Source: Actinomycetota bacterium
Lineage (GTDB): Bacteria; Actinomycetota; Acidimicrobiia; Acidimicrobiales; Microtrichaceae
DNA: 64,000 bases
NCBI GenBank assembly: GCA_016703525.1
Contig: JADJBW010000002.1
Coordinates: 124,001 to 188,000, forward strand
Reading direction: 5' to 3'
Positions 27,874 to 37,521 of this stretch are shown piece after piece. A program made the translations under genes and the position numbers. The first letter of the stretch is position 1. The number at the start of each line of letters is the position of its first letter. The notes under the pieces were generated by a model. It was not told where the DNA came from, did no database searches, and worked only from the letters and a program-made list of their open reading frames with translations.

Positions 27874-28851
27874 TCACCCAGTCGCTGTGCGCTGGGCGCG
27901 CTCCTTGCGCCACCGCTTCGCCCAGCCGGGACTCCGCACCATCAACTGGATGCGCTCCGCCCAGCTCGGCGCCTCGCTCACGTCTCGGAGCATGTCGACA
28001 TGTTCGTGAAGCGCGACACGGATCGGGTTGAACGTCTCGATGTTCTCCGTGAGCCCGTAGACGACCGGCTCGACTTCGACCTCGAACGTGCCGAAGATCC
28101 GGTCCCACACGATCAGGATCGATCCGTAGTTGCGGTCGAGGTACTGGCGGTTCGATCCGTGATGCGCCCGGTGGTGCGACGGGGTGTTGAACACGGCCTC
28201 AAGCGGACCGAGTCGGTCGATCAGCTCGGTGTGAATCCAGAACTGGTACAGCAGGTTGATGCCGCGGGCCTTGAGGATCAGGTTCGGCCGAACGCCGAGA
28301 AGGGCCAGCGCGCCGTAGGGCACGAAGGTGCCGGCGACGTCGGTCCATGCCTGACGCAAGGCGGTCGACAGGTTGTAGTGCTCGCTGGAGTGGTGCACCA
28401 CATGGATCGCCCACATGTGGCGCCACTCGTGCATGAAGCGATGGTTCCAGTAGTAGACGAAGTCCCATCCGGCCACGGCGACCGCCAGCGCGACCGCCCC
28501 GTCGCCGAGGTCGCGGCGGTGACCCGACCGTCGGAACAACCGGTTGCCGGTGGTGGCCTCGGCCCATGCCGTGCTCAGTACGAGGCCCCCCGCCGCGGCG
28601 GTGACCGCGGGTGCGCCGGCCACGGCGCCGGCGGCCGCGGCCGCCATGAGGGGCCGCCGGTAGCGTCCGATCTTCGCGAGGTGCTGGGGGAGGAGCAGGC
28701 TGCCCACGCCCATCGCCAGGCTTGTCAGGGTGTCCCGGCGCTCGTACCCGACGGCGGTGGTATCGCCGCGGGAGCGGCGCGCCCTGAGTGCGACCGCTTC
28801 CGCTCCCATCCCGCCGAAGTACACCGGGATCGCCAGCACCGTGAGATCCAT
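27874..28851 (-). CDS. Sterol desaturase / fatty acid hydroxylase family membrane protein
   Basis: A 325-residue integral membrane di-iron enzyme. The histidine clusters are complete: HRFMHEWRHMWAIHVVHHSSEHYN (HxxxH and HxxHH) in the middle and HHRAHHG in the C-terminal half, with hydrophobic segments between. Members insert oxygen or double bonds into sterols, fatty acids or carotenoids. I start at MDLTVLAIPVYFGG (ATG 28851) because the membrane domain begins there. It is divergent from a steroid-type SDR, 124 bases away, but whether its substrate is a sterol cannot be told. Confidence 0.85.
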   Translation of the reverse strand: MDLTVLAIPVYFGGMGAEAVALRARRSRGDTTAVGYERRDTLTSLAMGVGSLLLPQHLAKIGRYRRPLMAAAAAGAVAGAPAVTAAAGGLVLSTAWAEATTGNRLFRRSGHRRDLGDGAVALAVAVAGWDFVYYWNHRFMHEWRHMWAIHVVHHSSEHYNLSTALRQAWTDVAGTFVPYGALALLGVRPNLILKARGINLLYQFWIHTELIDRLGPLEAVFNTPSHHRAHHGSNRQYLDRNYGSILIVWDRIFGTFEVEVEPVVYGLTENIETFNPIRVALHEHVDMLRDVSEAPSWAERIQLMVRSPGWAKRWRKERAQRTATG

Positions 28852-28939
28852 CGCACCCTCGCACTGTCGTTGGTGCCGCCATGATGTCACGCGACGGGGA
28901 GCGTCGATCGGGTGCGGGGCGGCGCGGCGGTGGCGAAAT

Positions 28940-28954
28940 GTGACGCAGCGTCAG
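28940..28954 (+). promoter_or_regulatory. Palindromic operator (G)TGACGnnnCGTCA(G), copy 5
   Basis: TGACGCAGCGTCA is a perfect 5+5 palindrome; only the outermost base pair differs from the other copies. It ends 22 bases before the SDR ATG. CAGACT at 28963-28968 could be the -10, giving a leaderless transcript. Confidence 0.7.
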
Positions 28955-28975
28955 TTTTCGTTCAGACTCTCCGTC

Positions 28976-29884
28976 ATGAGTGGATTCTGTGATGGACGAG
29001 TGGTGATCGTGACCGGCGCCGGTCGCGGGATCGGTCGGGCGCATGCGCTCGAATTCGCACGCAACGGGGCGAGCGTGGTGGTCAACGACCTCGGCGTGGC
29101 ACCCGACGGGTCCGACCCGTCCGCGACGCCGGCGCAACAGGTCGTCGACGAGATCGTTGCCGCCGGCGGCCGGGCGATCGCCTCGGCGCACGATGTCGCC
29201 TCGTGGGATTCGGCCGGCGACATGGTGCAGCTCGCGATCGACACGTTCGGCGGGCTCGACGTGATCGTCAACAACGCGGGCATCGTTCGCGACCGCATGT
29301 TCGTCAACTCGGAGGAGTCGGAGTGGGAGGCGGTGCTTCGGGTTCATGTGCTCGGCCACGCGGCGCCCGCCCGTCATGCGGCGTCGTATTGGCGGGCGAG
29401 ATCCAAGGCCGGCGAGGCCGTCGATGCCCGCATCATCAACACGTCGTCGGGTGCCGGGCTGATGGGGTCGATCGCGCAGGCCGCCTACTCGGCGGCCAAG
29501 GGCGCGATCGCATCGATGACCCTCGTGCAGGCCGCTGAGCTCGGCCGAATCGGTGTGACCGCGAACGCGATCGCTCCGGCCGCCCGGACTCGCATGACCG
29601 AGGCGGCCTTCGCCGAGATGATGGCCCTCCCGGATGCCGACACCTTCGACGCGATGGCGCCGGAGAACGTCGCTCCGCTCGTGGTGTGGCTCGGCTCGGC
29701 CGAATCGGCCTCGGTCACCGGCCGCGTCTTCGAGGTTGAGGGCGGCAAGATCACGATCGCCGAGGGGTGGGAGCACGGCCCAACCTTCGACAAGGGCTCC
29801 CGCTGGGACCCGACCGAGATCGGCGCTGTGGTGGCCGACCTGCTCGCCGAGGCGCGGACGCCCACGCCCGTCTACGGCACCTGA
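28976..29884 (+). CDS. Short-chain dehydrogenase/reductase, Rv3548c-like
   Basis: A 302-residue SDR of the type found in peroxisomal multifunctional enzymes. GRVVIVTGAGRGIGRAHALEFARNGASVVVNDLG, VNNAGIVRDRMF, and Ser (NTSSGAGLMGS) with Tyr-x3-Lys (YSAAK) are visible, plus a C-terminal extension rich in Trp and Gly. Length and motifs fit Rv3548c of the mycobacterial HIP cluster. ATG 28976 is chosen because the fold starts there and the operator lies just upstream. Probably oxidises a beta-hydroxyacyl-CoA in the HIP pathway. Confidence 0.87.
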   Translation: MSGFCDGRVVIVTGAGRGIGRAHALEFARNGASVVVNDLGVAPDGSDPSATPAQQVVDEIVAAGGRAIASAHDVASWDSAGDMVQLAIDTFGGLDVIVNNAGIVRDRMFVNSEESEWEAVLRVHVLGHAAPARHAASYWRARSKAGEAVDARIINTSSGAGLMGSIAQAAYSAAKGAIASMTLVQAAELGRIGVTANAIAPAARTRMTEAAFAEMMALPDADTFDAMAPENVAPLVVWLGSAESASVTGRVFEVEGGKITIAEGWEHGPTFDKGSRWDPTEIGAVVADLLAEARTPTPVYGT

Positions 29885-29908
29885 GCCGAGCGCTCCGTAC
29901 ATCTCGAC

Positions 29909-30502
29909 ATGCGCGTCTACCGGCGAGTTCCGTCGCCGCTGAGCAGCCGGACCTGGCGGCGCGGGTGGGTGCGCCGGAGGGGCCTCGTGGCGTCGATTGC
30001 TGCGCGGCTCGTGCTCGCGGTCGTCACGCTGCCCGCCGTCGCGGCGCCCGGTGGGCTGTGGTGGTGGATGGTCGGCACCGTCTTGGCGCTGTCGGTACTC
30101 CCGGCGCTGCGCACGCTGGCCGACGTCGCGATCGACCGGCCCGCGCTCGCTCTGGTCGGTCGTCCCAAGGTCAACGGCACCCGCCTGGAGGCCTTCCGCC
30201 TGTACCCGGATGCAGTCTCCGACCCGCCGTGCGCCGAGGCGCTCGTTGCAGCGATACGTCGCGCGCTGGGCGAGCCGGCGGTCGACGGCTCGAACCTCGG
30301 GTGGGTGCTCGACGGCTCGCCGGCGGCCTATCCGGAGCCGAGCCGCGAGGGGCTGTGGGTTCATCTCGACGGTGCTGGTGCAGCGACCGTGCTGGCGAGC
30401 CCCGGCCGCGCTGCGGCGGCGCTCGTCGCCGCGGTGGCGCCGGCCGGTGCGATCGGACCCGCCTCGCCCGGCACGACGCCGGGTGGTGAAGACGGTCGGT
30501 AG
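29909..30502 (+). CDS. Hypothetical membrane protein
   Basis: A 197-residue protein with a basic N-terminus and two hydrophobic segments (about residues 26-45 and 50-70), then a soluble alpha/beta domain with WVLDGSPAAYPEPSREGLWVHLDGAGA. No known family is recognised. It starts 24 bases after the SDR and ends 9 bases before the SelD-like gene, so the three may be co-transcribed. Confidence 0.6.
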   Translation: MRVYRRVPSPLSSRTWRRGWVRRRGLVASIAARLVLAVVTLPAVAAPGGLWWWMVGTVLALSVLPALRTLADVAIDRPALALVGRPKVNGTRLEAFRLYPDAVSDPPCAEALVAAIRRALGEPAVDGSNLGWVLDGSPAAYPEPSREGLWVHLDGAGAATVLASPGRAAAALVAAVAPAGAIGPASPGTTPGGEDGR

Positions 30503-30511
30503 GGTACGACC

Positions 30512-31459
30512 GTGGTCGACCCGTCGAAGCCCGAATCGCCCGTTGCCGCCCCGCTGCCCCCGCCGGCCGGACGCGCGGCCGTCTCCCGTCGTGCGAGCGG
30601 TCCGATTGCTGTGTACTCCCGCAGCTATCCGCTCCTGGGCCTTCGCCCGGTCGAGATGGGTCGCCTGCTCGCCGCAGACATCACCGCACCGTTGTTCGCA
30701 GTCGGAGCCGAACCCGAGCTGCTCGTGGTGTCGATGCCGTTGGGATCGCTCGACGATGCCGACGACGTGCTCATCGGGGTCGGCGTCGGAGCCGAGGGCG
30801 GCGAGATCGTGGTGGAGTCCCCCGGTGAGGCGATCCCCAGCCGCATCGGCTTAGTCGCGATCGGTGCGCCGTCGGGCGCCCCGCTGCCCTCCGACCGGGC
30901 GCGGGTCGGCGACGTCGTCATCCTGACCAAGCCCATCGGTACCGGAGTGTTGCTGGAGGCGTGGGCCCGAGGCGATGCATCGGACTCGATGGACGCCGCT
31001 CTCGGCTCGATGATGACCTCGGATCGGGTGGCCGCGAGCGTCGCCCGCCAGGTGGGTGCCGGCGCCGTCTTCGCTGTCGGGGCGGCCGGGCTGCTCGGGA
31101 CGGCCGCTGCGCTTGGCGCCGCCGCGGGTGTGCGCGTCACGATCGACCCCGCCGAGGTGCCCGTGGCGCAGGGGGCGTGGGAGCTCGTGGGGATGTCCGG
31201 ACGGTCGGCCGGCGCGGCAGCGGTGATCGAGGTGCTGGGCGGGCTCGTCGACGACGGGGGACACGACGCCGATTTCGTCACGATGTTGGCCGACCCGCAG
31301 TTGGCGGGCGGGCTGCTCATGTCGGTCACCGCAGACCGTTCGGGCGAGGCGCTCTCGGCGCTCGCCGCCGAGGGGTTCTTCGCTGAGGACATCGGCGAGA
31401 TCGTGGCCGCCAGCGGTGCGGATGGGGCCGATCAGCCGGGCGCCGTCCTGCTGCGCTGA
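30512..31459 (+). CDS. AIR-synthase / SelD-related protein lacking the catalytic N-terminus
   Basis: A 315-residue protein resembling the second half of selenophosphate synthetase and its AIR-synthase relatives. GDVVILTKPIGTGVLLEAW and LADPQLAGGLLMSV align with the SelD segments GDxLxLTKPLGTGV and LADPQTSGGLL. The N-terminal domain resembles the ATP-binding fold in outline but has no Cys/Sec-Gly-Gly-Lys motif. The Ser-Gly of the SelD motif is Ala-Gly here. I see no selenoprotein gene or tRNA-Sec nearby, so selenophosphate synthesis is unlikely. Function unknown. Starts at GTG. Confidence 0.65.
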   Translation: MVDPSKPESPVAAPLPPPAGRAAVSRRASGPIAVYSRSYPLLGLRPVEMGRLLAADITAPLFAVGAEPELLVVSMPLGSLDDADDVLIGVGVGAEGGEIVVESPGEAIPSRIGLVAIGAPSGAPLPSDRARVGDVVILTKPIGTGVLLEAWARGDASDSMDAALGSMMTSDRVAASVARQVGAGAVFAVGAAGLLGTAAALGAAAGVRVTIDPAEVPVAQGAWELVGMSGRSAGAAAVIEVLGGLVDDGGHDADFVTMLADPQLAGGLLMSVTADRSGEALSALAAEGFFAEDIGEIVAASGADGADQPGAVLLR

Positions 31460-31484
31460 CGCACGGGGCTTCGCGCCCTCCCCA

Positions 31485-31590
31485 TATCGAACTGGGCGGC
31501 CGGCCAGGGTCGGCGCCGGTATTGCCCGTCTCCCCGTATCGAACTGGGCCGATTCACCGACCATGACGGTTGGTGAATCGGCCCAGTTCG
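31485..31590. repeat. Repeat-associated inverted repeat (23-bp stem) with an extra half copy
   Basis: Arms at 31540-31562 and 31568-31590 (beginning CGAACTGGGCCGATTCACC and ending in its complement) pair over 23 bp with one G-T pair and loop ATGAC. ATCGAACTGGGC also occurs as a separate direct copy at 31485-31496. It occupies the gap between the convergent SelD-like and glycosyltransferase genes, so it may terminate both, and may belong to a dispersed repeat family. Confidence 0.75.
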
Positions 31591-31629
31591 CTGGGGGCAC
31601 GAGGTTCGCGGGCGTCTCGTGGTGCCCGG

Positions 31630-33329
31630 TCAGATATCGCGGGTCGCCCAGCCGCGGGCGTCGACGACCCGGTTGACGACGGGACGCTTCGAGATCTGCA
31701 CCACGACCATGCACCGCTTCGCTGTCCGTAGCGGGATCTCCACCAGGCGTGCGCCGTCGGGCAGGTCGTCACGCTCGACCCGGTAGGTCAGGTAGAGCTC
31801 GCGGACGACCTCGATCGGGTCGCCTTCGGCGAGCTCGCCGCAGTCGCGTTCGAGCCCGACGATCAGATCCACGTGCCGCGACTCGAGATAGTCGACCGTC
31901 GCGATGTGTTCGTGGCCCGCCTTGAGCTTCGTCAGCTCCCAGCGGTTGGCCTCGTCGTTGGCGTCGACATCGGTCAGCCCCAGCATGTCGATCGTCCTGA
32001 GCCGCGACGCATACGGGATCGCGCCCGCAGGCGTGGCCGCGATGGTCGGGCCGCCGTGTTCGCCTTGAGGCCAGGCGTCGCGCAACACCTCACCCATCTC
32101 GAGCCAGCCGCCCTCCGCGGTGACGTGGCCCTTCAGCCCGCGAGCGCTCTCGATGCCCAGCAGGCCGGGGAAGAACACCCACTTCGCTGCCGAGCCGATG
32201 AGCAGGACCGCGACGGCGGCGAGTTGGCGGCGGTGGGGCAGGTGCGCGACGGCGCCGGTCGTGAGCACCGCGGCGATCGGCAGGATCGGCACCAGGAACC
32301 GGAACTCCATGAAGTCGGCGCCGACGTAGAGCAGATAGGCCACCCACGCCCCGGCGACGAGCAGCAGGGGTCGAACGGTCGGTCGGCGGCGGGCGAGCCT
32401 CCAACCGGGCCGAATGATCGGGATGGCGACGAACAGCAACGTGACGGCCAGGAAGATCGCGCCGAACATCGTGCCGCGCACGAGCGCCCAGAGGATCGGC
32501 GTCTGTTTGGCGCGGAAGGTGTTCGGGAGGATCGCGTCGTAGTAGCCGACCTTCCAGATAACCCACGGCACGACGAGCGCCGCCGCAGGCAGCAACAGCA
32601 TGGCGAACGGCCGCGCTGCCAGCTCGCCGTTGCGACGTGCGGTCCACATCGCCGCGGCAAGGATTGCGACCAGGATCACGATCGAATCCAAGCGCGTCAG
32701 GCAGGCCAGCCCCGCCGCGAGTGATGCGGCCACCAGGCGGGCCGAGCCCAGGTGCATCGGCGAGGCCGAGCCGTTCGCGATCGGCGAGAGCAGCCAGACG
32801 ACGAGGGTCGCGAGCGCCGTTTGCCACTGCGTCTCCAGCCCGCCCGTGAGGTAGATCGCGAAGCTGTGGAAGCTCACGAGCAACCCGACTGAAACGAGGG
32901 CCAACCGACGATCGCCGAGGGTCGTCGCGAGCCGCAGGGTGACCAACGCCGTGACAACCCTGCCGCAATCGACGCGATGTCGCTCCACAGCACGGGGTCG
33001 CCGCCGAAGTGGTGGGGGAGCGCGAGGAACCAGGTCCACAGGAAGTTGGTGTACCCCTCGACGCGTTCGCCGGCGTTGAAGACCAGCCCGGTTCCCTCGG
33101 CGAGGTTCCGCGAGAACCGGAGCGTGATGTAGGCGTCGTCCTGGGTGAAGCGAAGCGCCCAACCGATCACTACCGTGATCGCTGCGATCGCGGCGTCGGT
33201 AACGATGAGCCGCTCTGCGAGCGGTGCCGAAAGGCGTTCGAGCAGCGGGTGCAGCGATCCGGTCGGCCACACCTGCGAGGCGTCGGTCCGCGTTCCGTCG
33301 ACGGCTCCCCCCAATCCGGACCTGACCAT
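31630..33329 (-). CDS. Polytopic glycosyltransferase, AftB-like GT-C fold (frameshifted near 32958)
   Basis: About 566 residues across two frames. The N-terminal frame starts at ATG 33329 and contains RFTQDDAYITLRFSRNLAEGTGLVFNAGERVEGYTNFLW, the signature region of GT-C arabinofuranosyltransferase-like enzymes with the Asp-Asp pair that binds the polyprenyl-phosphate sugar. The frame changes near 32953-32964 and goes on through about nine hydrophobic segments to a soluble C-terminal domain (TIDMLGLTDVDANDEANRW) and stop at 31630. Such proteins add sugars to wall polysaccharide outside the membrane. The sugar and acceptor are inferred only from resemblance. Confidence 0.75.
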
Positions 33330-33424
33330 GGCGGGCAACCTACCAGCCTCGATCTCACGCTCGGATTCGGTGGCGTGACGCGGAGAGGTCGGCGTGGTGA
33401 CCCGCGCGCTTGTAGCGTTGGTCC

Positions 33425-34749
33425 GTGGCCCGTGACTCACCCGCTTTTCGATCTGTCGCGCCGAAACTCGGTTTCGTCGCCCCTCTCGACGGGCTCCGGG
33501 GGTTCGGCATCGCAGTCGTCGTGTTGGGCCACGCGTCGGGTGACCGGATTCAGGGCTTCCTGTCGATCATCGACTGCTTCTTCATCCTGTCCGGGTTCCT
33601 GATCGTCACGTTGCTGCTGCAGGAACAGCGCTCTACCGGAGGCGTCGACTTCAGGAAGTTCTACAGCCGCCGTGCCGTGCGCCTGCTCCCTGCGCTCTGG
33701 GTCAACCTGGTGTTCTGGCTCCTGGTCGGCGTTGTCGCGGAACTCGCCGGCAAGCACTACCTCACCGACATCGGCAAGAACGTCGCGGCCTCGTTCCTGT
33801 ACGTGTATCACCTGTTCTTTCCCGTCTCGATGGAGCTCATCCGGGGGTCCCGGCGGGCCACGATGCCGAGCGTGTCCTCAGCCCGCTCTGGACGCTGTCG
33901 ATCGAGGAGCACTTCTACCTGGTGGTGCCGCTGCTCGTCGTGTTCGCGATGAAGCGGAACCTCGTCAAGACGCTCGCCGCGACGCTCGCGGCGATCTGGC
34001 TCGGAATCAACGTCCACCGCCTCCTCGGTTACACCGGTCCGCTGATGGACCCCACGGCGCCGGCGTTCGTTCGTTTGATGTGGATGGCGCGCCCCGAGGC
34101 GCTTCTCGTCGGTTCGGCGCTGGCGCTCGTGAATGCTCACATCCCCGAGTCGTTCACCGACCGGCACCGCAAGGTGCTCCTTCCGGTCGGTGCGACGGCG
34201 CTGGTGGCATGGCTGCTGTCGATGCAGACCTCGCACACACTGATCCGCGACCACATCTCAACGTGGTTCTACTGGCCACTCGCCCCCGGGATCGGGTCGC
34301 TCGACAGCTACGGCAACGGTCCCGTCGACGACCGGTGGTACTACTTCCGCTTCAACCACTTCCTCAGCCAGGCGCTGTTCCTGGTGGCGATCTTCGCGAT
34401 CCTGCGGTACCGCGACTGGTGGGCGCCTCGCCTGTTCTCGGTGAAGCCGCTGACCTTCCTCGGTCGGCTGTCGTACACGTTGTACATCTGGCACTCGGTC
34501 CCGATCGTCCTCGTCAAGCTCGTCGCTCCCGACCTCAACTGGGTCGCCACGACGGCGTTCGTGGGCGTCGCGAGCGTGGCGCTGGCGCTGCCGATCTACC
34601 GCTTTGTCGAGCTGCCCGTGCTGGGGATGAAGCTGCGGTTCTCGGCCGAGAAGGAGACGCTCGACCTTCGGACCGGCAAGGTGATCGCGACGCCCGGTCA
34701 GGATGGCGACAACACCTCGGCAGGGGCACCGCCGCCGTCGGGGCCGTAG
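33425..34749 (+). CDS. Acyltransferase family 3 (OafA-like) membrane protein (frameshifted near 33852)
   Basis: About 441 residues across two frames. PLDGLRGFGIAVVVLGHAS at the start is the family motif with the catalytic His. The first frame runs to about 33845; the frame then shifts near a run of five G bases (33843-33862) and continues VLSPLWTLSIEEHFYLVVPLL, the second family motif, through further transmembrane helices to TFLGRLSYTLYIWH and the stop at 34749. These enzymes O-acylate surface glycans or lipids. GTG 33425 follows TAGCGT by 6 bases, suggesting a leaderless mRNA. The last 52 bases overlap the convergent MFS gene. Confidence 0.78.
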
Positions 34750-35909
34750 AGCGCACGCGCGACGAAGAAGATCACCGCGCAGGCGGCGGCCACGCCGCCG
34801 AACACGACGGTGCTGCTCGTTGCCCCATACAGCGTCGGCGCGACCGATCCGACGAGCCCGGCACCGGCGAGCCCGAGCACGGCGCCCAGCCCCTGTCCCG
34901 CCGCTGTTCGGTGCGGTGGACACACACGGGCCATCGCCGTCTGGGACGCCGGACTCGCGACGGCCTGGAAGATCGCTTCGACGAGCGCGATGCCGGCGAC
35001 GAGCCACGCCGAGCCGAGGATCCCGTAGAGGGCCGTGATCGGAACCACGCCGATCATGCGCGACGACATGGCGCGGATCGGCCCGATCCTGTCGACCAGG
35101 CGCCCGCCCCGTGCCGCGAGCAGCACGATCGGGAGGCCGTACAACGTGAGCGACGTGCCGACGAATCGGGCGCTCGCGCCGAGGTCGGTGAGGTATCGGG
35201 CCCACATCGAGTCGTACACCCCGACCGGGAGATACAGAGCGAGGGCCAACATCGCCGCGGCGAGTATCCGGCGGTCGGCCAACAGATCCAGTCCGCTGAG
35301 GGTCAGCCATCGACGCTGCGCGTCGGTGTCGGCGCCATCGGTCGGCGTGGACGGTGCGTGTGCCGAGGCCGCCGAGCCGCTGAGCGCGAGCCATGCGGCG
35401 GCGATCGCGGCGATTCCTCCGAGTGCCCAGAACGGGGCAGCGAGACCGCCAACCTCGTTCGCCCATGTGCCGAACACCGGTCCCAGCACGAACCCACCGA
35501 TGTCGGCGGCGCCGACCCGCCCCAGGTTGTGGCCCGCGGCCGTTGGGTCGATCCGCGCTGCGGCCGCACGTGCTGCGGCCATGAAGGCCGAATAGGCCAT
35601 CCCTCCGAGGGCTCGTGCGGCGACGAACTGCCAGAGTTCGGTGGCGACGGCAAACCACCAGAGTGCGATCGCGCTCACGACGAGACCGCCGATCAGGAGT
35701 TGGAAGCCGCGCCCCGAATCGGCGAGGTGCGCGAGGGTCAGGAGCCCGACCAACGATGACGCGAAGAACGCGCCGGAGATCCACCCGAGGGCCGAGGTCT
35801 CGAACCCGTGCACCCGTTGGACCTCGGCGAGGAGAGCGAACACCACCCCGTTGCCCGCCGAGACGGCCGCAGCGGCGGTGAGCAGGCTCCAGATGGATCG
35901 GTTGCTCAT
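34698..35909 (-). CDS. Major facilitator superfamily transporter
   Basis: A 403-residue protein with about twelve hydrophobic helices. GWISGAFFASSLVGLLTLAHLADSGRGFQ is the loop between helices 2 and 3 with a modified family A-motif, and RYLTDLGASARFVGTSLTLYGLPIVL, ARGGRLVDRIGPIR its counterpart in the second half. I start at MSNRSIWSLLTAA (ATG 35909), because the upstream 51 residues of the open frame are not membrane-like. Substrate unknown. It is divergent from the DUF2254 gene. Confidence 0.82.
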   Translation of the reverse strand: MSNRSIWSLLTAAAAVSAGNGVVFALLAEVQRVHGFETSALGWISGAFFASSLVGLLTLAHLADSGRGFQLLIGGLVVSAIALWWFAVATELWQFVAARALGGMAYSAFMAAARAAAARIDPTAAGHNLGRVGAADIGGFVLGPVFGTWANEVGGLAAPFWALGGIAAIAAAWLALSGSAASAHAPSTPTDGADTDAQRRWLTLSGLDLLADRRILAAAMLALALYLPVGVYDSMWARYLTDLGASARFVGTSLTLYGLPIVLLAARGGRLVDRIGPIRAMSSRMIGVVPITALYGILGSAWLVAGIALVEAIFQAVASPASQTAMARVCPPHRTAAGQGLGAVLGLAGAGLVGSVAPTLYGATSSTVVFGGVAAACAVIFFVARALYGPDGGGAPAEVLSPS

Positions 35910-36051
35910 CGATGATGGTGGCAGCGGCACGGGGGGCCACGGTAGCGGTGGTGCTGCATGCCCCTGGGCGGCATTTCCCGGTGAGGGCCCGGCGAGTGCA
36001 ACCGACGACGGAACGCATGGGCTGGAGCGGGCGGCAGTACATTGCTGGCGA

Positions 36052-37521
36052 ATGCCCCGCACGACGACGATCTCACCCGGTCAGGCCGTACGAGCACGTC
36101 GCGGTGTCGCGCTGTGGATCGGCCCGGCGGTCGCGGTGGTGGGCGCCATCGTGCTGGCGCTGGTCACGCGGCAGATCGACCAGGCGCTGGGCAGCCGGGG
36201 CCGCCGCCTCCCAGCGCTCCTCGACCGGGGCGACGCGGAGGACCTTCGCACCCTCGTCGGGACCGTTGCCGGCGCGTCGATCTCGACACTGGCGCTGGTG
36301 CTCTCGCTCACCATGGTCGTGTTGACGATCGCATCGACCCAGTTCGGTCCGCGGCTCGTGCGCACGTTCCTCCGGAGCCGTGCCACCAAGTGGACGATCA
36401 GCGCGTTCACGGGGCTGTTCGTCTTCTCGCTCCTCGTGCTCGACTCGACCTCGAGCGTCTCCGGCGAGGGCGAGGCGTACGTTCCCTCGGTGGGGGGTTC
36501 GCTCGTGCTGGTCGGTGCGCTGGTCGCCGTCGGTTGTCTGGTCTGGTACGTCGAGGACATCGCGTCGTCGATCCAATTGCCGTCGGTCGTCGCCGCGGTC
36601 GTCGCCGACATGCACGCGGCGGTCGAGGAGATCCGCCGCGATGCGCTGGTCGCCGGGAGCGGGGCGCATGCGGCGGCGTTCGCCCAGCAGTGGGAGGAGG
36701 TTCGTTCGTCGGTCGAGTCCGACGGGGCTGCGCTCGTGACCGGATCGAGCGGGTATGTCCAGCTCATCGAGCGAGACCAGATCGTCCGAGCGGCGACCGG
36801 CGCGAACGCCGTCGTCGAGGTGCTCGTGCGCCCGGGTGACTTCGTCGTGTGCGGAGAGATGATTGCTCGCGTCTACCCGGGGAGTGCGCTCGGCGCCTTG
36901 GCCTCGGTCTGCGCACACCACATCGATGTGGGCCGGCATCGAACGCTCGATCAGGACCTGCAGATGGCCGTCGACCAGGTCGTGGAGATGGCGTTGCGGG
37001 CGCTTTCGCCGGCGATCAACGACACCTTCACGGGGCTGACCTGTCTCGACTGGCTCTCCGACGCGCTCGTCACCCTGGCGAGAACGCCGCTCGATCTCAC
37101 ACGATTCGGCGACGAGTCAGGGTCCATTCGCCTGGTGGAGCGGCCGCATTCGTTCGCCGGCATCGTGCACTCGGCCTACGAGAAGATTCGCCAGAGCGGT
37201 GTCGACAACCCGGCGGTCACCATCCGGCTCATGGAGTCGATCGCTCGCGTGGCCCGCGTCGTCGACGATCCGGACGGTCGCGCCGCACTCGCGGAAGAGG
37301 CCGACACGTGTTTCCACGTGTCGGCCCCGACTCATGCGCCCTATGACCGGGCCGATCTGAGCGATCGGTACCTCGAGGTCTGCGCGATTCTTCGCTCCGT
37401 GCCGGTTGTCGCCGCCGACGGCTTGGCGCCGGGTGACACGGTCGATCGCGACCGGGCGGACGGCGCCGCCCGGCGCGCGAGCGAGCGCCGCGAGCCCGAT
37501 GGGCCTACAGGCGCTCGATGA
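36052..37521 (+). CDS. DUF2254 family membrane protein
   Basis: A 489-residue predicted membrane protein. Four hydrophobic segments lie in the first 190 residues (ALWIGPAVAVVGAIVLALV, ISTLALVLSLTMVVLTIAS, ALIVHL-type segment FTGLFVFSLLVL, SLVLVGALVAVGCLVWYV). TIASTQFGPRLVRTFLRSRATKWTISAF and SSGYVQLIERDQIV are typical of DUF2254, as is ALSPAINDTFTGLTCLDWL. The cytoplasmic C-terminal domain is helical. Function is not established for the family. The 3' end overlaps the convergent thiolase by 17 bases. Confidence 0.85.
   Translation: MPRTTTISPGQAVRARRGVALWIGPAVAVVGAIVLALVTRQIDQALGSRGRRLPALLDRGDAEDLRTLVGTVAGASISTLALVLSLTMVVLTIASTQFGPRLVRTFLRSRATKWTISAFTGLFVFSLLVLDSTSSVSGEGEAYVPSVGGSLVLVGALVAVGCLVWYVEDIASSIQLPSVVAAVVADMHAAVEEIRRDALVAGSGAHAAAFAQQWEEVRSSVESDGAALVTGSSGYVQLIERDQIVRAATGANAVVEVLVRPGDFVVCGEMIARVYPGSALGALASVCAHHIDVGRHRTLDQDLQMAVDQVVEMALRALSPAINDTFTGLTCLDWLSDALVTLARTPLDLTRFGDESGSIRLVERPHSFAGIVHSAYEKIRQSGVDNPAVTIRLMESIARVARVVDDPDGRAALAEEADTCFHVSAPTHAPYDRADLSDRYLEVCAILRSVPVVAADGLAPGDTVDRDRADGAARRASERREPDGPTGAR

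Noticed and set aside
30512..31459. A selenoprotein system
   Set aside because: The catalytic motif of SelD is missing and neither selA, selB nor tRNA-Sec is seen.
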